A DNA stretch of 64,000 nucleotides from Bradyrhizobium sp. CIAT3101 (GCF_029714945.1 NZ_CP121634.1:7709001-7773000), one strand, 5' to 3'; shown: positions 43,467-52,734, numbered from the stretch's first letter. Notes: generated by a model from the sequence alone, not told the origin. Numbers and translations: made by a program.

Positions 43467-43838
43467 ATGACGATCGAGAAATGCATCAACGCGTTTGCTG
43501 TCGATGACGTCATCTTCGAGGAGGGCTCGACCGGCCGAGAGCTGTTCGTCGTGCTCGACGGCGAGGTCGAGATCGCCAAGGTCGACGGCGCGCACAAGAC
43601 CAGCATCATCAAGCTCGGCAAGGGCGAGTTCTTCGGCGAGATGGCCGTGATCGACGGTTCGGCGCGTTCGGCGACCGCGATCGCATCGGCGCCGAACACG
43701 AAGGTGATGCGGATCAACCACGCGCGCTTCGTCTATCTCGTCAGCCAGCAACCGGCGTTCGCGCTGATGGTGATGGATGCGCTGTCGAAACGCCTGCGCG
43801 CCTCCAACGCCGTCACCTACCGGACAGCGCAATCATGA
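43467..43838 (+). CDS. Stand-alone cyclic nucleotide-binding domain protein
   Basis: 123 residues, a single Crp/Fnr-type cyclic nucleotide-binding domain with no helix-turn-helix. The phosphate-binding cassette GEFFGEMAVIDGSARSATA has the Glu and Arg that contact cAMP. It could be a cAMP-responsive switch for a partner. The ATG is 33 bp upstream of the MBL hydrolase gene, so the two form an operon, and the hydrolase is a candidate partner. Confidence 0.82.
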   Translation: MTIEKCINAFAVDDVIFEEGSTGRELFVVLDGEVEIAKVDGAHKTSIIKLGKGEFFGEMAVIDGSARSATAIASAPNTKVMRINHARFVYLVSQQPAFALMVMDALSKRLRASNAVTYRTAQS

Positions 43839-43871
43839 AGCAAGCGGAAGCCGACCGCATTCCCGACCCTG

Positions 43872-44648
43872 ATGAAGAACGACACCTGCTCGCTGATCCA
43901 GGCGGCCGATGACGTCTACCAGATCCGATTTTCCAACCGCGCGGCCAACGCCTATCTGGTGCGCGGCTCGGCGCGCACCATCCTGATCGATGTCGGCCTG
44001 TCCTCGAACTATCCGGCGATGGTCGAATGCCTGAACTTCGTCGGATGCCCGCCGGAGACAATCGACATGGTGGTGCTGAGCCACGAGCATCTCGACCATA
44101 TCGGCGCGGCCTGGCACTTCAACGAGCGCCGCACCTACGTCGCCGCCCATCGGCTTGCCGCCAACAAGATCATGCTGCGCGACGACTTTTCCATGCTGCG
44201 CAAGATGTTCAACGAGCCGAACGTGCCGATTAATATCGACATCTGGCTCGAGGAAGGCAATCTGATCGACCTCGGCAATTTCCGCCTCAACGTGATGTAC
44301 ACGCCGGGCCATACCTCGGCCTGCATCACGCTGTTCGAGCAGGACAAGGGCCTGCTGTTTGCCGCCGACACCTTGATGCCCGGCGGCGTGATGGGCGGCG
44401 TGTTCGGCTCCGGCAGCATCGCCGACTACATCCAGTCGCTGGAGCGCATCAAGGGGCTGAACACGAAGATCCTTCTTTCAGGGCATGGGAGGCTGTCGGA
44501 CACGCCGCAGGAGGACGTGCGCATCGCCATTGCGCGGTCGCACGGCCTGCTGGAGGATACCGCGCAATTGTTCGATGCGCTGGATGCGCGCTCGAATTTC
44601 GAGCCGATCATGCAGTCGGTGCGGGATCTGAACAAGCTGGATGATTGA
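43872..44648 (+). CDS. Metallo-beta-lactamase fold hydrolase
   Basis: 258 residues. Zinc ligands are in LSHEHLDHIGAAW (motif 2, HxHxDH), TPGHTSACI, FAADTL and LLSGHGRLSD. This is a complete two-metal MBL core, of the type seen in glyoxalase II-like or lactonase enzymes. The substrate is unknown. It follows the cyclic-nucleotide-binding domain gene, which points to regulation or a shared process. Confidence 0.85.
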   Translation: MKNDTCSLIQAADDVYQIRFSNRAANAYLVRGSARTILIDVGLSSNYPAMVECLNFVGCPPETIDMVVLSHEHLDHIGAAWHFNERRTYVAAHRLAANKIMLRDDFSMLRKMFNEPNVPINIDIWLEEGNLIDLGNFRLNVMYTPGHTSACITLFEQDKGLLFAADTLMPGGVMGGVFGSGSIADYIQSLERIKGLNTKILLSGHGRLSDTPQEDVRIAIARSHGLLEDTAQLFDALDARSNFEPIMQSVRDLNKLDD

Positions 44649-44654
44649 GCCACA

Positions 44655-44690
44655 CCTGTGGTCCTGGCTTTCGCCAGGACGACAAAGGGT
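44655..44690. repeat. Half copy of family B palindrome
   Basis: GTGGTCCTGGCTTTCGCCAG with GACGACAAAGG matches the right end of the family B elements at 18843-18964 and 62185-62287. Only one arm is present, so the element is truncated or degenerate. It lies between the MBL gene and the convergent TPM gene. Confidence 0.7.
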
Positions 44691-45187
44691 CACATCACCA
44701 CCGGCTCATCCGGCAGCTCGTTCGGGTGCGGGCCCGCCGGCGGGAAATACTTCGCCAGCTCCCGCGACACTGCCGCGATGCCGTCGATCACGCCACGCTC
44801 GAACTGGCCGGCTCCGAACTCCGCTTCCATCGCGCGGCAGATCGTCTCCCAGCCGGCGGCGCCGACCTTCGCGTCGATGCCGCGGTCGGCGATGATCTCG
44901 ACGTCGCGGTCGGCGAGCAGCAGGTAGATCAACACGCCGTTGTTGTGCGCCGTGTCCCAGATCCGCAAATGCGAGAACAGGTCGAGCGCTCGCTCGCGGG
45001 CATGCTGGTTGCGGAACAGCGGACGGCCGTCGAGCGCGCCTTCGACGACGAAGCGGACCTGGCCGGAATGCGTGGTTTCGCTGCTCTTGATCGACTGCTC
45101 GATGCGGTTGAGCACGTCTTGCGGAAACGCCTGCCTCGCACGCCAATGGTGCTGGAAGAGATGCCGGGTGATGCGCCCAATGCCCAT
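44690..45187 (-). CDS. TPM domain protein
   Basis: 165 residues from the ATG at 45187, MGIGRITRHLFQHHWRARQA. The TPM signature is GQVRFVVEGALDGRPLF, LRIWDTAHNNGVLIYLLLAD, then DIRVEIIADRG-like DVEIIADRGIDAKVG. TPM domains are known in phosphatase- and photosystem-assembly-related proteins. The open frame to 45307 runs into the Gly-rich end of the upstream TPM gene, so it is rejected. The stop of the upstream gene is three bases before this ATG. It is the last of the lemA-TPM-TPM operon. Confidence 0.82.
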   Translation of the reverse strand: MGIGRITRHLFQHHWRARQAFPQDVLNRIEQSIKSSETTHSGQVRFVVEGALDGRPLFRNQHARERALDLFSHLRIWDTAHNNGVLIYLLLADRDVEIIADRGIDAKVGAAGWETICRAMEAEFGAGQFERGVIDGIAAVSRELAKYFPPAGPHPNELPDEPVVM

Positions 45188-45189
45188 GA

Positions 45190-46077
45190 CTACCAGCTCC
45201 CCGAGGCGCCGCCGCCACCAAAGCTGCCGCCGCCCCCGCCAAAACTGCCGCTGTCGCTCGACGACGATCCGCTGCTCCAGCCTCCCGACGAGGAGCCGCC
45301 CGACCACGTCCCACCGCGCGACGACCCCGTCGATGCCGGGAAGAGATCGGCGATGAAGGACAGCACGAAGCCGATGATCCCCGCGAGCAGCGCTAACGCA
45401 CCGGAGCCGATGATGAGCAGCGCCAGGAGGCCGATCACGCTGCCGGTCGCGACCGAGCCCAGCAGCCGCCCCAATAGCGCGCGCAGGAAGCCGCCAACAA
45501 CGAGCGAGCCGAACAGCGCGACGGGGACAAGCGGCCCGATATCGTCGAGATTGGCAAAATTCACGCTGCGTGAGGGCGCCGGCAACGGCTCGCCGTCAAC
45601 CACGCGCATCATCCGCTCGGCGCCGGCCGAGATGCCGCCGGCGAAATCGCCCTCCCTGAATTTCGGCGTGATGACCTCGTCGATGATCCGCCGCGAGGTC
45701 ACGTCGGTGAGCGCGCCTTCGAGGCCGTAACCGACCTCGATGCGCAGATGCCGGTCGTTCTTGGCGACGACGAGGATCGCGCCGTCGTCGACCTTGTTGC
45801 GGCCGATCTTCCAGGCCTCGGCGACGCGGATGGAGAACTGCTCGATCGTCTCCGGGTCCGTCGTCGGCACGATCAGCACGGCGATCTGGCTGCCCTTCCG
45901 CTTTTCGAAATCAGCGAGCTTCTGCGACAGCGCGGCGACATCGCTGCTCGACAGCGTACCGGTCCGGTCGACCACGCGGCCGGTGAGCTGCGGCACCGCG
46001 ACGTCGGCCGCGGCTGCAAACGCGAAGGCGAGGAAGAACGTTGCAACGATCGTTGCGCGCCACACCCTCAGTGTCAT
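45190..46077 (-). CDS. YgcG-type TPM domain membrane protein
   Basis: 295 residues from the ATG at 46077. A signal peptide (MTLRVWRATIVATFFLAFAF then AAAA) precedes a TPM domain (GRVVDRTGTLSSSDVAALSQ, GRNKVDDGAILVVAKNDRHL), a hydrophobic segment (GSVIGLLALLIIGSGALALL) and a Gly/Ser-rich tail (SFGGGGGSFGGGGASGSW). That is the YgcG architecture. The start is before the repeat at 46080-46175; a longer frame to 46194 simply reads through it. It is followed by a second TPM protein and preceded by lemA, a common gene set. Confidence 0.86.
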   Translation of the reverse strand: MTLRVWRATIVATFFLAFAFAAAADVAVPQLTGRVVDRTGTLSSSDVAALSQKLADFEKRKGSQIAVLIVPTTDPETIEQFSIRVAEAWKIGRNKVDDGAILVVAKNDRHLRIEVGYGLEGALTDVTSRRIIDEVITPKFREGDFAGGISAGAERMMRVVDGEPLPAPSRSVNFANLDDIGPLVPVALFGSLVVGGFLRALLGRLLGSVATGSVIGLLALLIIGSGALALLAGIIGFVLSFIADLFPASTGSSRGGTWSGGSSSGGWSSGSSSSDSGSFGGGGGSFGGGGASGSW

Positions 46078-46079
46078 CG

Positions 46080-46175
46080 TCCAGCTTGACCGGGCGATCC
46101 AGTATTCCAGAGACGCCAGCAGGTTGCGGAGAAGCCGCGGCGTACTGGATTCCCCGCTTTCGCGGGGAATGACAG
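46080..46175. repeat. Dispersed palindromic repeat, family A (second copy)
   Basis: TGACCGGGCGATCCAGTATT with CCAGAGACG and later GCGTACTGGATTCCCCGCTT with TCGCGGGGAATGACAG are the same blocks, in opposite orientation, as in 12648-12757. It sits in the 130-bp gap between lemA and the TPM gene and could stop or process the transcript. Confidence 0.8.
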
Positions 46176-46209
46176 TGGTGAGTGGCGCGCGCATCGGAGC
46201 CGGACGCGC

Positions 46210-46821
46210 TTACTTCGACGGTGCGGGCGCAGGCGCGTTGAAATCGACCTTCGGTGCGGTCGAGATTTCCTTCTCGTTCTCGACCGAGAAGTTCGGCTTC
46301 TCCTTGTAGCCGAACATCATCGCCGTGAGGTTGTTCGGGAACGATCGGACGGTGACGTTGTAGTCCTGCACCGCCTTGATGTAGCGGTTGCGCGCGACCG
46401 TGATGCGGTTCTCGGTTCCCTCGAGCTGCGACATCAGGTCCTTGAACAGGGCATCCGACTTGAGTTGCGGATAGTTTTCCGTGACCACGAGCAGCCGGGA
46501 CAATGCGCTGGAGAGCTCGCCCTGCGCGGCCTGAAACTTCTGGAGCGCGGCAGGGTCGTTCAACACCTCCGGCGTCGCCTGGATGCTGCCGACCTTGGCG
46601 CGGGCATTGGTGACGCCGAGCAGCACGTCCTTTTCCTGCTGCGCAAAGCCCTTCACCGAATTAACCAGATTGGGCACGAGATCGGCGCGGCGTTGATACT
46701 GGTTCACCACCTCGGACCAGTTGGCCTTGATCTGCTCATCCTGGCTCTGGATCGCGTTGTAGCCGCAATTCGTCAGGCTGAGCGAGGCCAGTGCCGCCAG
46801 CACGGTCAGGATCTTGCGCAT
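46210..46821 (-). CDS. lemA: LemA family lipoprotein
   Basis: 203 residues. A lipoprotein-like signal (LAALASLSLTNC with Cys at about 19; Asn at -1 is unusual) precedes the LemA domain: NYPQLKSDALFKDLMSQLEG and RITVARNRYIKAVQDYN. It is a periplasmic helical bundle anchored to the membrane. The ATG at 46821 follows GAGAAATTTC. LemA genes occur with TPM genes in many bacteria; here two TPM genes follow on the same strand. Confidence 0.88.
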   Translation of the reverse strand: MRKILTVLAALASLSLTNCGYNAIQSQDEQIKANWSEVVNQYQRRADLVPNLVNSVKGFAQQEKDVLLGVTNARAKVGSIQATPEVLNDPAALQKFQAAQGELSSALSRLLVVTENYPQLKSDALFKDLMSQLEGTENRITVARNRYIKAVQDYNVTVRSFPNNLTAMMFGYKEKPNFSVENEKEISTAPKVDFNAPAPAPSK

Positions 46822-46992
46822 GGAAATTTCTCCCGGTGGAATCGAGGGCAAACTACCAGATTGAGCGCGCAGGACGCCAGATGTCCCGACGGACGGCGCC
46901 GAAAGCAGCCGGCTGACGCAAGCCTCTTGCCTATCACCGGGCGACATAGTCAACTCCAAGCAAACAAGACGAAAAATCCAGGGGAGCGCGCC

Positions 46993-47844
46993 ATGTCCTC
47001 GTTCGAGACCATCCTCGTGGAGCGGCCGGAGCCGGCGATCGCCAGGGTCCTCATGAACCGGCCCGAAGCGCGCAATGCGCAGAACCTGCAAATGACCTAC
47101 GACCTCAACGCCGCCTTCGACGCGGCGGTCCAGGACGACGCGGTCAAGGTGATCATCCTCGCCGGCAACGGGCCGCACTTCTCCTCCGGCCACGATCTGC
47201 GTCCCGGGGCTAAGAATGCCGCCGGCGCGGATTTTCCGCCGATCGGGAATTGGGGCGGCTTTGCCGAGACCAACGCCCATGGCCGTTTCGCACGCGAGCA
47301 GGAAATATATCTCCAGATCACACGGCGCTGGCGTAACCTGGCGAAGCCGACCATCGCCGAGGTGCATGGCAAGTGCATCGCCGGTGGTTTGATGCTGGCC
47401 TGGGCCTGCGACCTCATCGTTGCCAGCGACGACGCGCAGTTCTGCGACCCCGTCGTCACCATGGGCGTCTGCGGCGTCGAATGGTTCGTGCACCCTTGGG
47501 AGCTCGGCCCGCGCAAGGCCAAGGAATTTCTGTTCACGGCCGACAGCTGGAGCGCCGAGGAGGCGCATCAGCTCGGCATGGTGAACCAGGTCGTACCACG
47601 CGCGGAGCTTTCATCGCGCGTGATGGAGCTGGCGCGGCGGATCGCGTCAAAGCCGTCCTTTGCGCTGAAGCTGACCAAGGAGGCCGTGAACCGCTCCGTC
47701 GACGTGATGGGCCAGCCCGCCGCGATCGACCAGGCCTTTGCGCTGCATCAACTCTGTCACGCCCACAATCTTCAGGAGTTCGGCATGGTGGTCGACCCGT
47801 CCGGACTGCACCCCTCCGTGCGCAAGCCGGCGGCCGCGGAGTAA
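46993..47844 (+). CDS. Enoyl-CoA hydratase/isomerase family protein
   Basis: 283 residues of the crotonase fold. FSSGHDLRPGAK at about 63-74 is the first oxyanion-hole loop and GKCIAGGLMLAWACDLIVAS is the second. The usual GLIPG-like catalytic Glu is replaced by VCGVEWFVHPWELG, so the catalytic residue is uncertain. It opens an operon with two acyl-CoA dehydrogenase genes. The ATG at 46993 follows GGGGAG. Confidence 0.87.
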   Translation: MSSFETILVERPEPAIARVLMNRPEARNAQNLQMTYDLNAAFDAAVQDDAVKVIILAGNGPHFSSGHDLRPGAKNAAGADFPPIGNWGGFAETNAHGRFAREQEIYLQITRRWRNLAKPTIAEVHGKCIAGGLMLAWACDLIVASDDAQFCDPVVTMGVCGVEWFVHPWELGPRKAKEFLFTADSWSAEEAHQLGMVNQVVPRAELSSRVMELARRIASKPSFALKLTKEAVNRSVDVMGQPAAIDQAFALHQLCHAHNLQEFGMVVDPSGLHPSVRKPAAAE

Positions 47845-47848
47845 GGAC

Positions 47849-48997
47849 ATGGATCTCAATCTCACCGACGAGCAACGGCTGCTGCGCGAGAGTGCGGAAC
47901 GCTTCGTGGCCGAGAGCTACGATGCCGACCACCGCCGCAAGACGGCCAACGATCCACTCGGCTTCAGCCCCGCGGTGTGGAAGCAGTTCGCCGAGCTCGG
48001 CTGGCTGGCGCTGCCGATCCCTGAAGAGTTTGACGGGCTCGGCGGCGGGCCGGTCGAGATCGGCATCTTGATGGAGGCGTTCGGCCGTGGGCTGGTGTCC
48101 GAGCCCTATGTCGCAACGGTCGTGCTCGGCGCTGCACTGATCGAGCGATGCGGCAGCACCGCGCAGAAGCAGGCGAGCCTGCCCAAGATCGCAGACGGCT
48201 CATTGAAGCTCGCGTTTGCGCATTCCGAGCGCGCCGCGCGGTTCGACCTGGCAAAGGTCGCGACATCAGCGACCAAGACGGCGCAGGGCTGGCGTCTTGC
48301 CGGCAGCAAGATCGCCGTGCTCGACGGCCATGCCGCCGACGAGATCATCGTCTCCGCGCATCTGCACGATCATCACGGACCATCGGGGCGGATCGGCCTG
48401 TTTCTGGTGCCGGCGACGGCGCCGGGGCTTTCGATCTCCGACTATCCGCGCCTCGGCGGCGGGCGCGCCTGCAACATCGAGCTCTCCGATGTGCAGCTGC
48501 CGGCAGATGCCCTGCTCGGCGATGGCAAGGACGCGCTGCCGGCGATCGAATGGGCCGTCGACCGCACCATGGCTGCGCTCGGCGCTGAAGCCGTCGGCAT
48601 CATGCAGACGCTGCTCGACACCACGCTCGACTACACCAAGATCAGGAAGCAATTCGGCCGGCCGTTGTCCGCCAACCAGGTGATCCGCCATCGCCTCGCC
48701 GACATGGCCATCCAGGTGGACGAAGCCCGCTCCATGGCCCTGCGCGCCGCGCTGAAGGCCGATAGCGCGCCGGTCGAACGGGCCCGCGCCGCTTCGGCTG
48801 CGAAGGCGAAGATCGGCAAATGCGCCCGCTTCGTCGGCGAGCAGTCGATCCAGCTCCACGGCGGCATGGGCGTCACCGAGGAGCTCGAGGTCGGCGCCTA
48901 TTTCAAGCGGCTCGTCGCCTTCGACACGCTGTTCGGCGGCAGCGCGCATCATTACGGCCGCCATGCCCAGCTCGGCCGCACCACTCAACCTGCCTGA
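47849..48997 (+). CDS. Acyl-CoA dehydrogenase (first of an adjacent pair)
   Basis: 382 residues. FAD-domain signatures RKQFGRPLSANQVIRHRLAD and QLHGGMGVTEELEVGAYFKR are intact, but the C-terminal substrate-side residue normally Glu (EGT) reads FGGSAHH, and helix G (EWAVDRTMAALGAEA) has no clear catalytic Glu. Such a subunit is typical of the non-catalytic partner in heteromeric alpha2beta2 acyl-CoA dehydrogenases. It starts four bases after the hydratase gene stop, and the second dehydrogenase starts 15 bases further on, so these three genes are an operon. Confidence 0.86.
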   Translation: MDLNLTDEQRLLRESAERFVAESYDADHRRKTANDPLGFSPAVWKQFAELGWLALPIPEEFDGLGGGPVEIGILMEAFGRGLVSEPYVATVVLGAALIERCGSTAQKQASLPKIADGSLKLAFAHSERAARFDLAKVATSATKTAQGWRLAGSKIAVLDGHAADEIIVSAHLHDHHGPSGRIGLFLVPATAPGLSISDYPRLGGGRACNIELSDVQLPADALLGDGKDALPAIEWAVDRTMAALGAEAVGIMQTLLDTTLDYTKIRKQFGRPLSANQVIRHRLADMAIQVDEARSMALRAALKADSAPVERARAASAAKAKIGKCARFVGEQSIQLHGGMGVTEELEVGAYFKRLVAFDTLFGGSAHHYGRHAQLGRTTQPA

Positions 48998-49012
48998 CAC
49001 CGGGAGCGCATC

Positions 49013-50209
49013 ATGGACCTGTCGTTCAATGCCGAGGAGCGCGCCTTCCAGAGCGAGGTGCGCGGTTTCATCGCCAAAAATCTCACCGAGGAGATGAAAC
49101 GCGCCACCGCGCTGACGCCGTCGGTGTTCTCCGATCCTGATATCGGCATGGCCTGGCAGCGCGCGCTGCACAAGCAGGGCTGGGGCGCGCCTGGCTGGCC
49201 CATGGATCACGGCGGCCCGGACTGGACGCCAGCGCAGCGCTGGATCTTCGAGAGCGAATGCGCGCGCGCCGGCGTGCCCAATGTCAACGTGATGGGCGTG
49301 AAGATGGTCGGGCCCGTCATCATCGGCTTCGGTTCGCCCGAGCAGAAGAATTTTTACCTGCCGCGCATTCTCTCCGGTGAGGACTATTGGTGCCAGGGCT
49401 ATTCCGAGCCGGGCTCCGGCTCCGATCTCTCCTCGCTGAAGACCCGCGCGGTGCGCGACGGCGACGATTACATCATCAACGGCACCAAGATCTGGACTAC
49501 GCATGCACACCACGCCAACCGCATGTTCGCACTCGTGCGCACCAGCGACGGCCCGCGGCAGCAGGACGGCATCAGTTTCATTCTGATCGACATGAAGACC
49601 CCGGGGATTACGACGCGCCCCATCCTCACCATCGGCGGCGACCACGAGGTCAACCAGGTATTCTTCGACGACGTGCGCGTGCCCGTGGCCAACCGCGTCG
49701 GCGACGAAGGCAAGGGCTGGACCTACGGCAAATACCTGCTCGAGTTCGAGCGCGGCTCGGGCATCGCATCCGCCAAGCTGCGCGAAGGGCTGCGCGCCAT
49801 CACCGAACTCGCGGAGTCCGATCTCACGGGACGCGCAATCGACAGCCCTGATATCGCGTCCCGCATCTCCGAGGTCGAGATCGACATCGACGCGCTGGAG
49901 ATGACCGAGCTGCGCGTGCTCTCGGCGCTCCAGACCGGCCAGAATCCCGGCGCGGTGTCATCGATTCTGAAGCTGCGCAACAGCGAGATCCGGCAAGCCG
50001 TGACGAAGCTCGGCGTCGACGTGATCGGCCACGATGCCCTCGCCGTCGAACCGATGCGCCCGCTCTACAAGCTCAACCACGAGCCGGCGCTGCCGGAGGA
50101 CATGCTGACGGTGGTGCCCGAATATCTCAACGGCCGCGCCTACACGATCTTCGGCGGCACGTCGGAGATCCAGCGCGATATTATTGCGAAGATGATGCTG
50201 GGGATTTAG
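49013..50209 (+). CDS. Acyl-CoA dehydrogenase (second of an adjacent pair)
   Basis: 398 residues. GYSEPGSGSDLSSLKTRAV at about 129-147, NGTKIWTTHAHHANRM and the C-terminal YTIFGGTSEIQRDIIAKMML are conserved. A Glu in helix G (YLLEFERGSG, E244 or E246) is the probable catalytic base, as in long-branched-chain and FadE-type enzymes. With the previous gene it probably forms a heteromeric flavoenzyme; this arrangement is known from steroid and bile-acid side-chain degradation. The substrate is inferred only. Confidence 0.86.
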   Translation: MDLSFNAEERAFQSEVRGFIAKNLTEEMKRATALTPSVFSDPDIGMAWQRALHKQGWGAPGWPMDHGGPDWTPAQRWIFESECARAGVPNVNVMGVKMVGPVIIGFGSPEQKNFYLPRILSGEDYWCQGYSEPGSGSDLSSLKTRAVRDGDDYIINGTKIWTTHAHHANRMFALVRTSDGPRQQDGISFILIDMKTPGITTRPILTIGGDHEVNQVFFDDVRVPVANRVGDEGKGWTYGKYLLEFERGSGIASAKLREGLRAITELAESDLTGRAIDSPDIASRISEVEIDIDALEMTELRVLSALQTGQNPGAVSSILKLRNSEIRQAVTKLGVDVIGHDALAVEPMRPLYKLNHEPALPEDMLTVVPEYLNGRAYTIFGGTSEIQRDIIAKMMLGI

Positions 50210-50230
50210 CGAGACTGGCGCTCCACACTC

Positions 50231-50388
50231 CGCCGTCGTCCCGGACAAGCGAAGCGCAGATCAGGGACCCATAACCACAGGGAGATGTGGTTACGAGGAA
50301 CTCGGAGTGACCGGCTTCGCGTCAAACTCCGCCCTGTGGTTATGGGTCCCGGGCTCGCGCTGCGCGCGCCCCGGGACGACAGTTGTGG
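50231..50388. repeat. Dispersed long palindrome, family B, copy 4
   Basis: The left end CCGTCGTCCCGGACAAGCGA with AGGGACCCATAACCACAGGG is mirrored by the right end CCCTGTGGTTATGGGTCCCG with GGGACGACAGT. The inner block GGAACTCGGAGTGACC lies near the centre. It sits between the acyl-CoA dehydrogenase gene and the convergent CoxL-like gene. Confidence 0.85.
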
Positions 50389-50412
50389 TTGCTCTGACAG
50401 CAGAGACTATAC

Positions 50413-52734
50413 TTAGGCAGCCTTCGCATCCTTGATCGCCTTCCAGATCTTCTGCGGCGTCAGGGGCGTGTTGAGCTGGCTGATGCCGAGTTCGGCCAGC
50501 GCATCCATCACGCCGTTGGCGACGCAGGGCGGGCCGCCGATGGCGCCGGATTCGCCGCAGCCCTTGGCGCCGAGCGGGTTGGTACGGCAGGGCGCGGAAT
50601 CATCCAGCGTCACCACGATCGGCGGGACGTCATCGGCGCGCGGGATGCAGTAATCCTGGTAGCTCGCGGTCAGGAGCTGGCCGTCGGCATCGTATGACAC
50701 ACCCTCGTACAGCGCCTGACCGATGCCCTGCGCGACGCCGCCATGGATCTGCCCCGTCACCAGCATCGGGTTCACGGCCACGCCGACGTCGTCGACGGTG
50801 GTGTAGCGCACGACCTTGGACACGCCGGTCTCCGGATCAATCTCGACCTCGCAAATATGCGTGCCGTTCGGCCAGCTCGGACCGTCGACCTCGCCTTCGG
50901 AATCGACGCTGAGCTTTGCGCCGGTTTCCTTCTCGGCAATATCGAACAGGCTGATGCGGCGGTCGGTGCCAACCACGGTGAGCATGCCGCCCTGGTACTC
51001 GATGTCCTCGACCGAGGTCTCGAGTACGTTCGCCGCCTTCTCGCGCGCCTTCTGGATCAGGTCGTTGGAGGAGACGGCGACCGCCGTGCCGCCGACGAAC
51101 AGCGAGCGGGAGCCGACGCTGCCAAAACCCATCGCGAGATCGGTGTCGCCCTGGACGACGTCGATCTTGTCCATGGGAATGCCGAGCGTATCGGAGATCA
51201 TCTGGGTGTAGGTGGTCTGCAGCCCCTGCCCCATCGCCATGGTGCCGGAATGCAGCACGACGCGGCCCTGCGAGGTCGCATGCAGGCTGACCTTTTCAGT
51301 GTGGGCGCGACCGCCGGTCCATTCGATGTAGGAGGTGAGCCCGCGGCCATAGAGCAGGCCCTTCTTCTTCGCGGCCTTCTTGCGCGCGGCAAAGCCGTCC
51401 CAGTCGGCCAGCTTCACGGCGCGGTCGAGCATGTGGGCGAAGGCGCCGGAGTCGTAAACCTGGCCGGCGGCGTTGGTGTAGGGCAGCTGCGCCGGCTTGA
51501 TGTAGTTGGCTTTGCGGATCGCGCGCGGATCGATGCCGATTTTTCGCGCGGCGGCGTCGAACAGTCGCTCGACGATGAAGACGGCTTCCGGACGACCGGC
51601 ACCACGATAGGCACCGACCGGTGCGGTGTGCGTCATCACCGACTTGACCTCGAAATGCACCAGCGGCAAATCGTAGACACCGGTCTGCACGAACGGACCG
51701 AGCACCAGCGGAATGATGTTGGCTGCGCCCGAGGAATAGGCGCCGGTGCAGCCGATCGAGGTGACGCGATAGGCCAGCACCTTGCCCTTCTCGTCCAGCG
51801 CGAAGGACGCCGTCGAGGTGAGATCGCGGCCATGGGTGCCACCGACGAATTCGTCGGTACGGTCACCGCGCCAGCGGATCTTCCTGTTCAGCTTGGTCGC
51901 GACATAGGCGACGATGCCGTCTTCCGGATAGAGGTTGGTCTTCTGGCCGAACCCGCCGCCGATGTCGCCGACGAGCACGCGCACGCTGTCCTTGGGACGC
52001 TTCAGCACGGCTTCCGCCAGCACGTCGCGGGTCGAGGCCGGGGTCTGCGATTGAACATGCAGAAGGAGACGGCCGGTCTTCTTGTCGATCTCGGCAATGG
52101 TCGAGCGCGGCTCCATCGCCGACGGCACCAGGCGCTGGCTGACGAGATCGAGCTCGACCGTGTGCGCGGCCTTGGCGAAGGCCTCATCCACCTTGGCGGC
52201 ATCGCCATAGCTCATCGCACCGACGATGTTGTCGGGCGCCTCAGGCCACACCAGCGGCGCGCCGGGTTTGACTGCCTCGACGGGGTCGACCACGGCGGGC
52301 TGCACGTCGTATTCGACCACGATCGCTTCAGCCGCGCTCTGGGCTTCCGCACGCGACGAAGCCACCACCGCCGCCACCGCCTCGCCGGTGTAGCGCACGA
52401 TTTCATGGGCGAGCAGCCGTCGCGGCGGCACGGTCATCGGCTTGCCGTCGGGGCGCTTGAAGATGCTCAGGGTCGGAATGGTGCCGACGTCGTCCTTGAT
52501 CAGATCGGCGCCGGTGTAGATGGCGGTGACGCCGGGCATCGATACCGCGGCGCTGGTGTCGATCGAGAGGATCTTCGCGTGCGCATGCGGCGAGCGCAGC
52601 ACGTGCAACCACAACGCGCCGTCCTCCGGCTTGTCGTCGATGAATTGCCCCTTCCCGGTGAGCAGCCGCTGGTCTTCCAAACGCTTGACGGGCTGGCCCG
52701 CTCCGAAACGCAAATTGCCGGGAAGAATGTTCAT
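50413..52734 (-). CDS. Molybdenum hydroxylase large subunit, CoxL-like form II / xanthine dehydrogenase family
   Basis: 773 residues starting MNILPGNLRFGAGQPVKRLE. Family motifs include GQFIDDKPEDGALWLHVLRS, PVGAYRGAGRPEAVF and GAKGCGESGAIGGPP, the last holding the catalytic Glu. The loop AYRGAGR is the form II type, not the AYRCSFR of true carbon-monoxide dehydrogenase, so the substrate is probably an aldehyde or N-heterocycle. The usual small (2Fe-2S) and medium (FAD) subunits are not in this window. The open frame to 52935 is unsupported. It follows the DapA-family gene on the same strand by 112 bp. Confidence 0.87.
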   Translation of the reverse strand: MNILPGNLRFGAGQPVKRLEDQRLLTGKGQFIDDKPEDGALWLHVLRSPHAHAKILSIDTSAAVSMPGVTAIYTGADLIKDDVGTIPTLSIFKRPDGKPMTVPPRRLLAHEIVRYTGEAVAAVVASSRAEAQSAAEAIVVEYDVQPAVVDPVEAVKPGAPLVWPEAPDNIVGAMSYGDAAKVDEAFAKAAHTVELDLVSQRLVPSAMEPRSTIAEIDKKTGRLLLHVQSQTPASTRDVLAEAVLKRPKDSVRVLVGDIGGGFGQKTNLYPEDGIVAYVATKLNRKIRWRGDRTDEFVGGTHGRDLTSTASFALDEKGKVLAYRVTSIGCTGAYSSGAANIIPLVLGPFVQTGVYDLPLVHFEVKSVMTHTAPVGAYRGAGRPEAVFIVERLFDAAARKIGIDPRAIRKANYIKPAQLPYTNAAGQVYDSGAFAHMLDRAVKLADWDGFAARKKAAKKKGLLYGRGLTSYIEWTGGRAHTEKVSLHATSQGRVVLHSGTMAMGQGLQTTYTQMISDTLGIPMDKIDVVQGDTDLAMGFGSVGSRSLFVGGTAVAVSSNDLIQKAREKAANVLETSVEDIEYQGGMLTVVGTDRRISLFDIAEKETGAKLSVDSEGEVDGPSWPNGTHICEVEIDPETGVSKVVRYTTVDDVGVAVNPMLVTGQIHGGVAQGIGQALYEGVSYDADGQLLTASYQDYCIPRADDVPPIVVTLDDSAPCRTNPLGAKGCGESGAIGGPPCVANGVMDALAELGISQLNTPLTPQKIWKAIKDAKAA

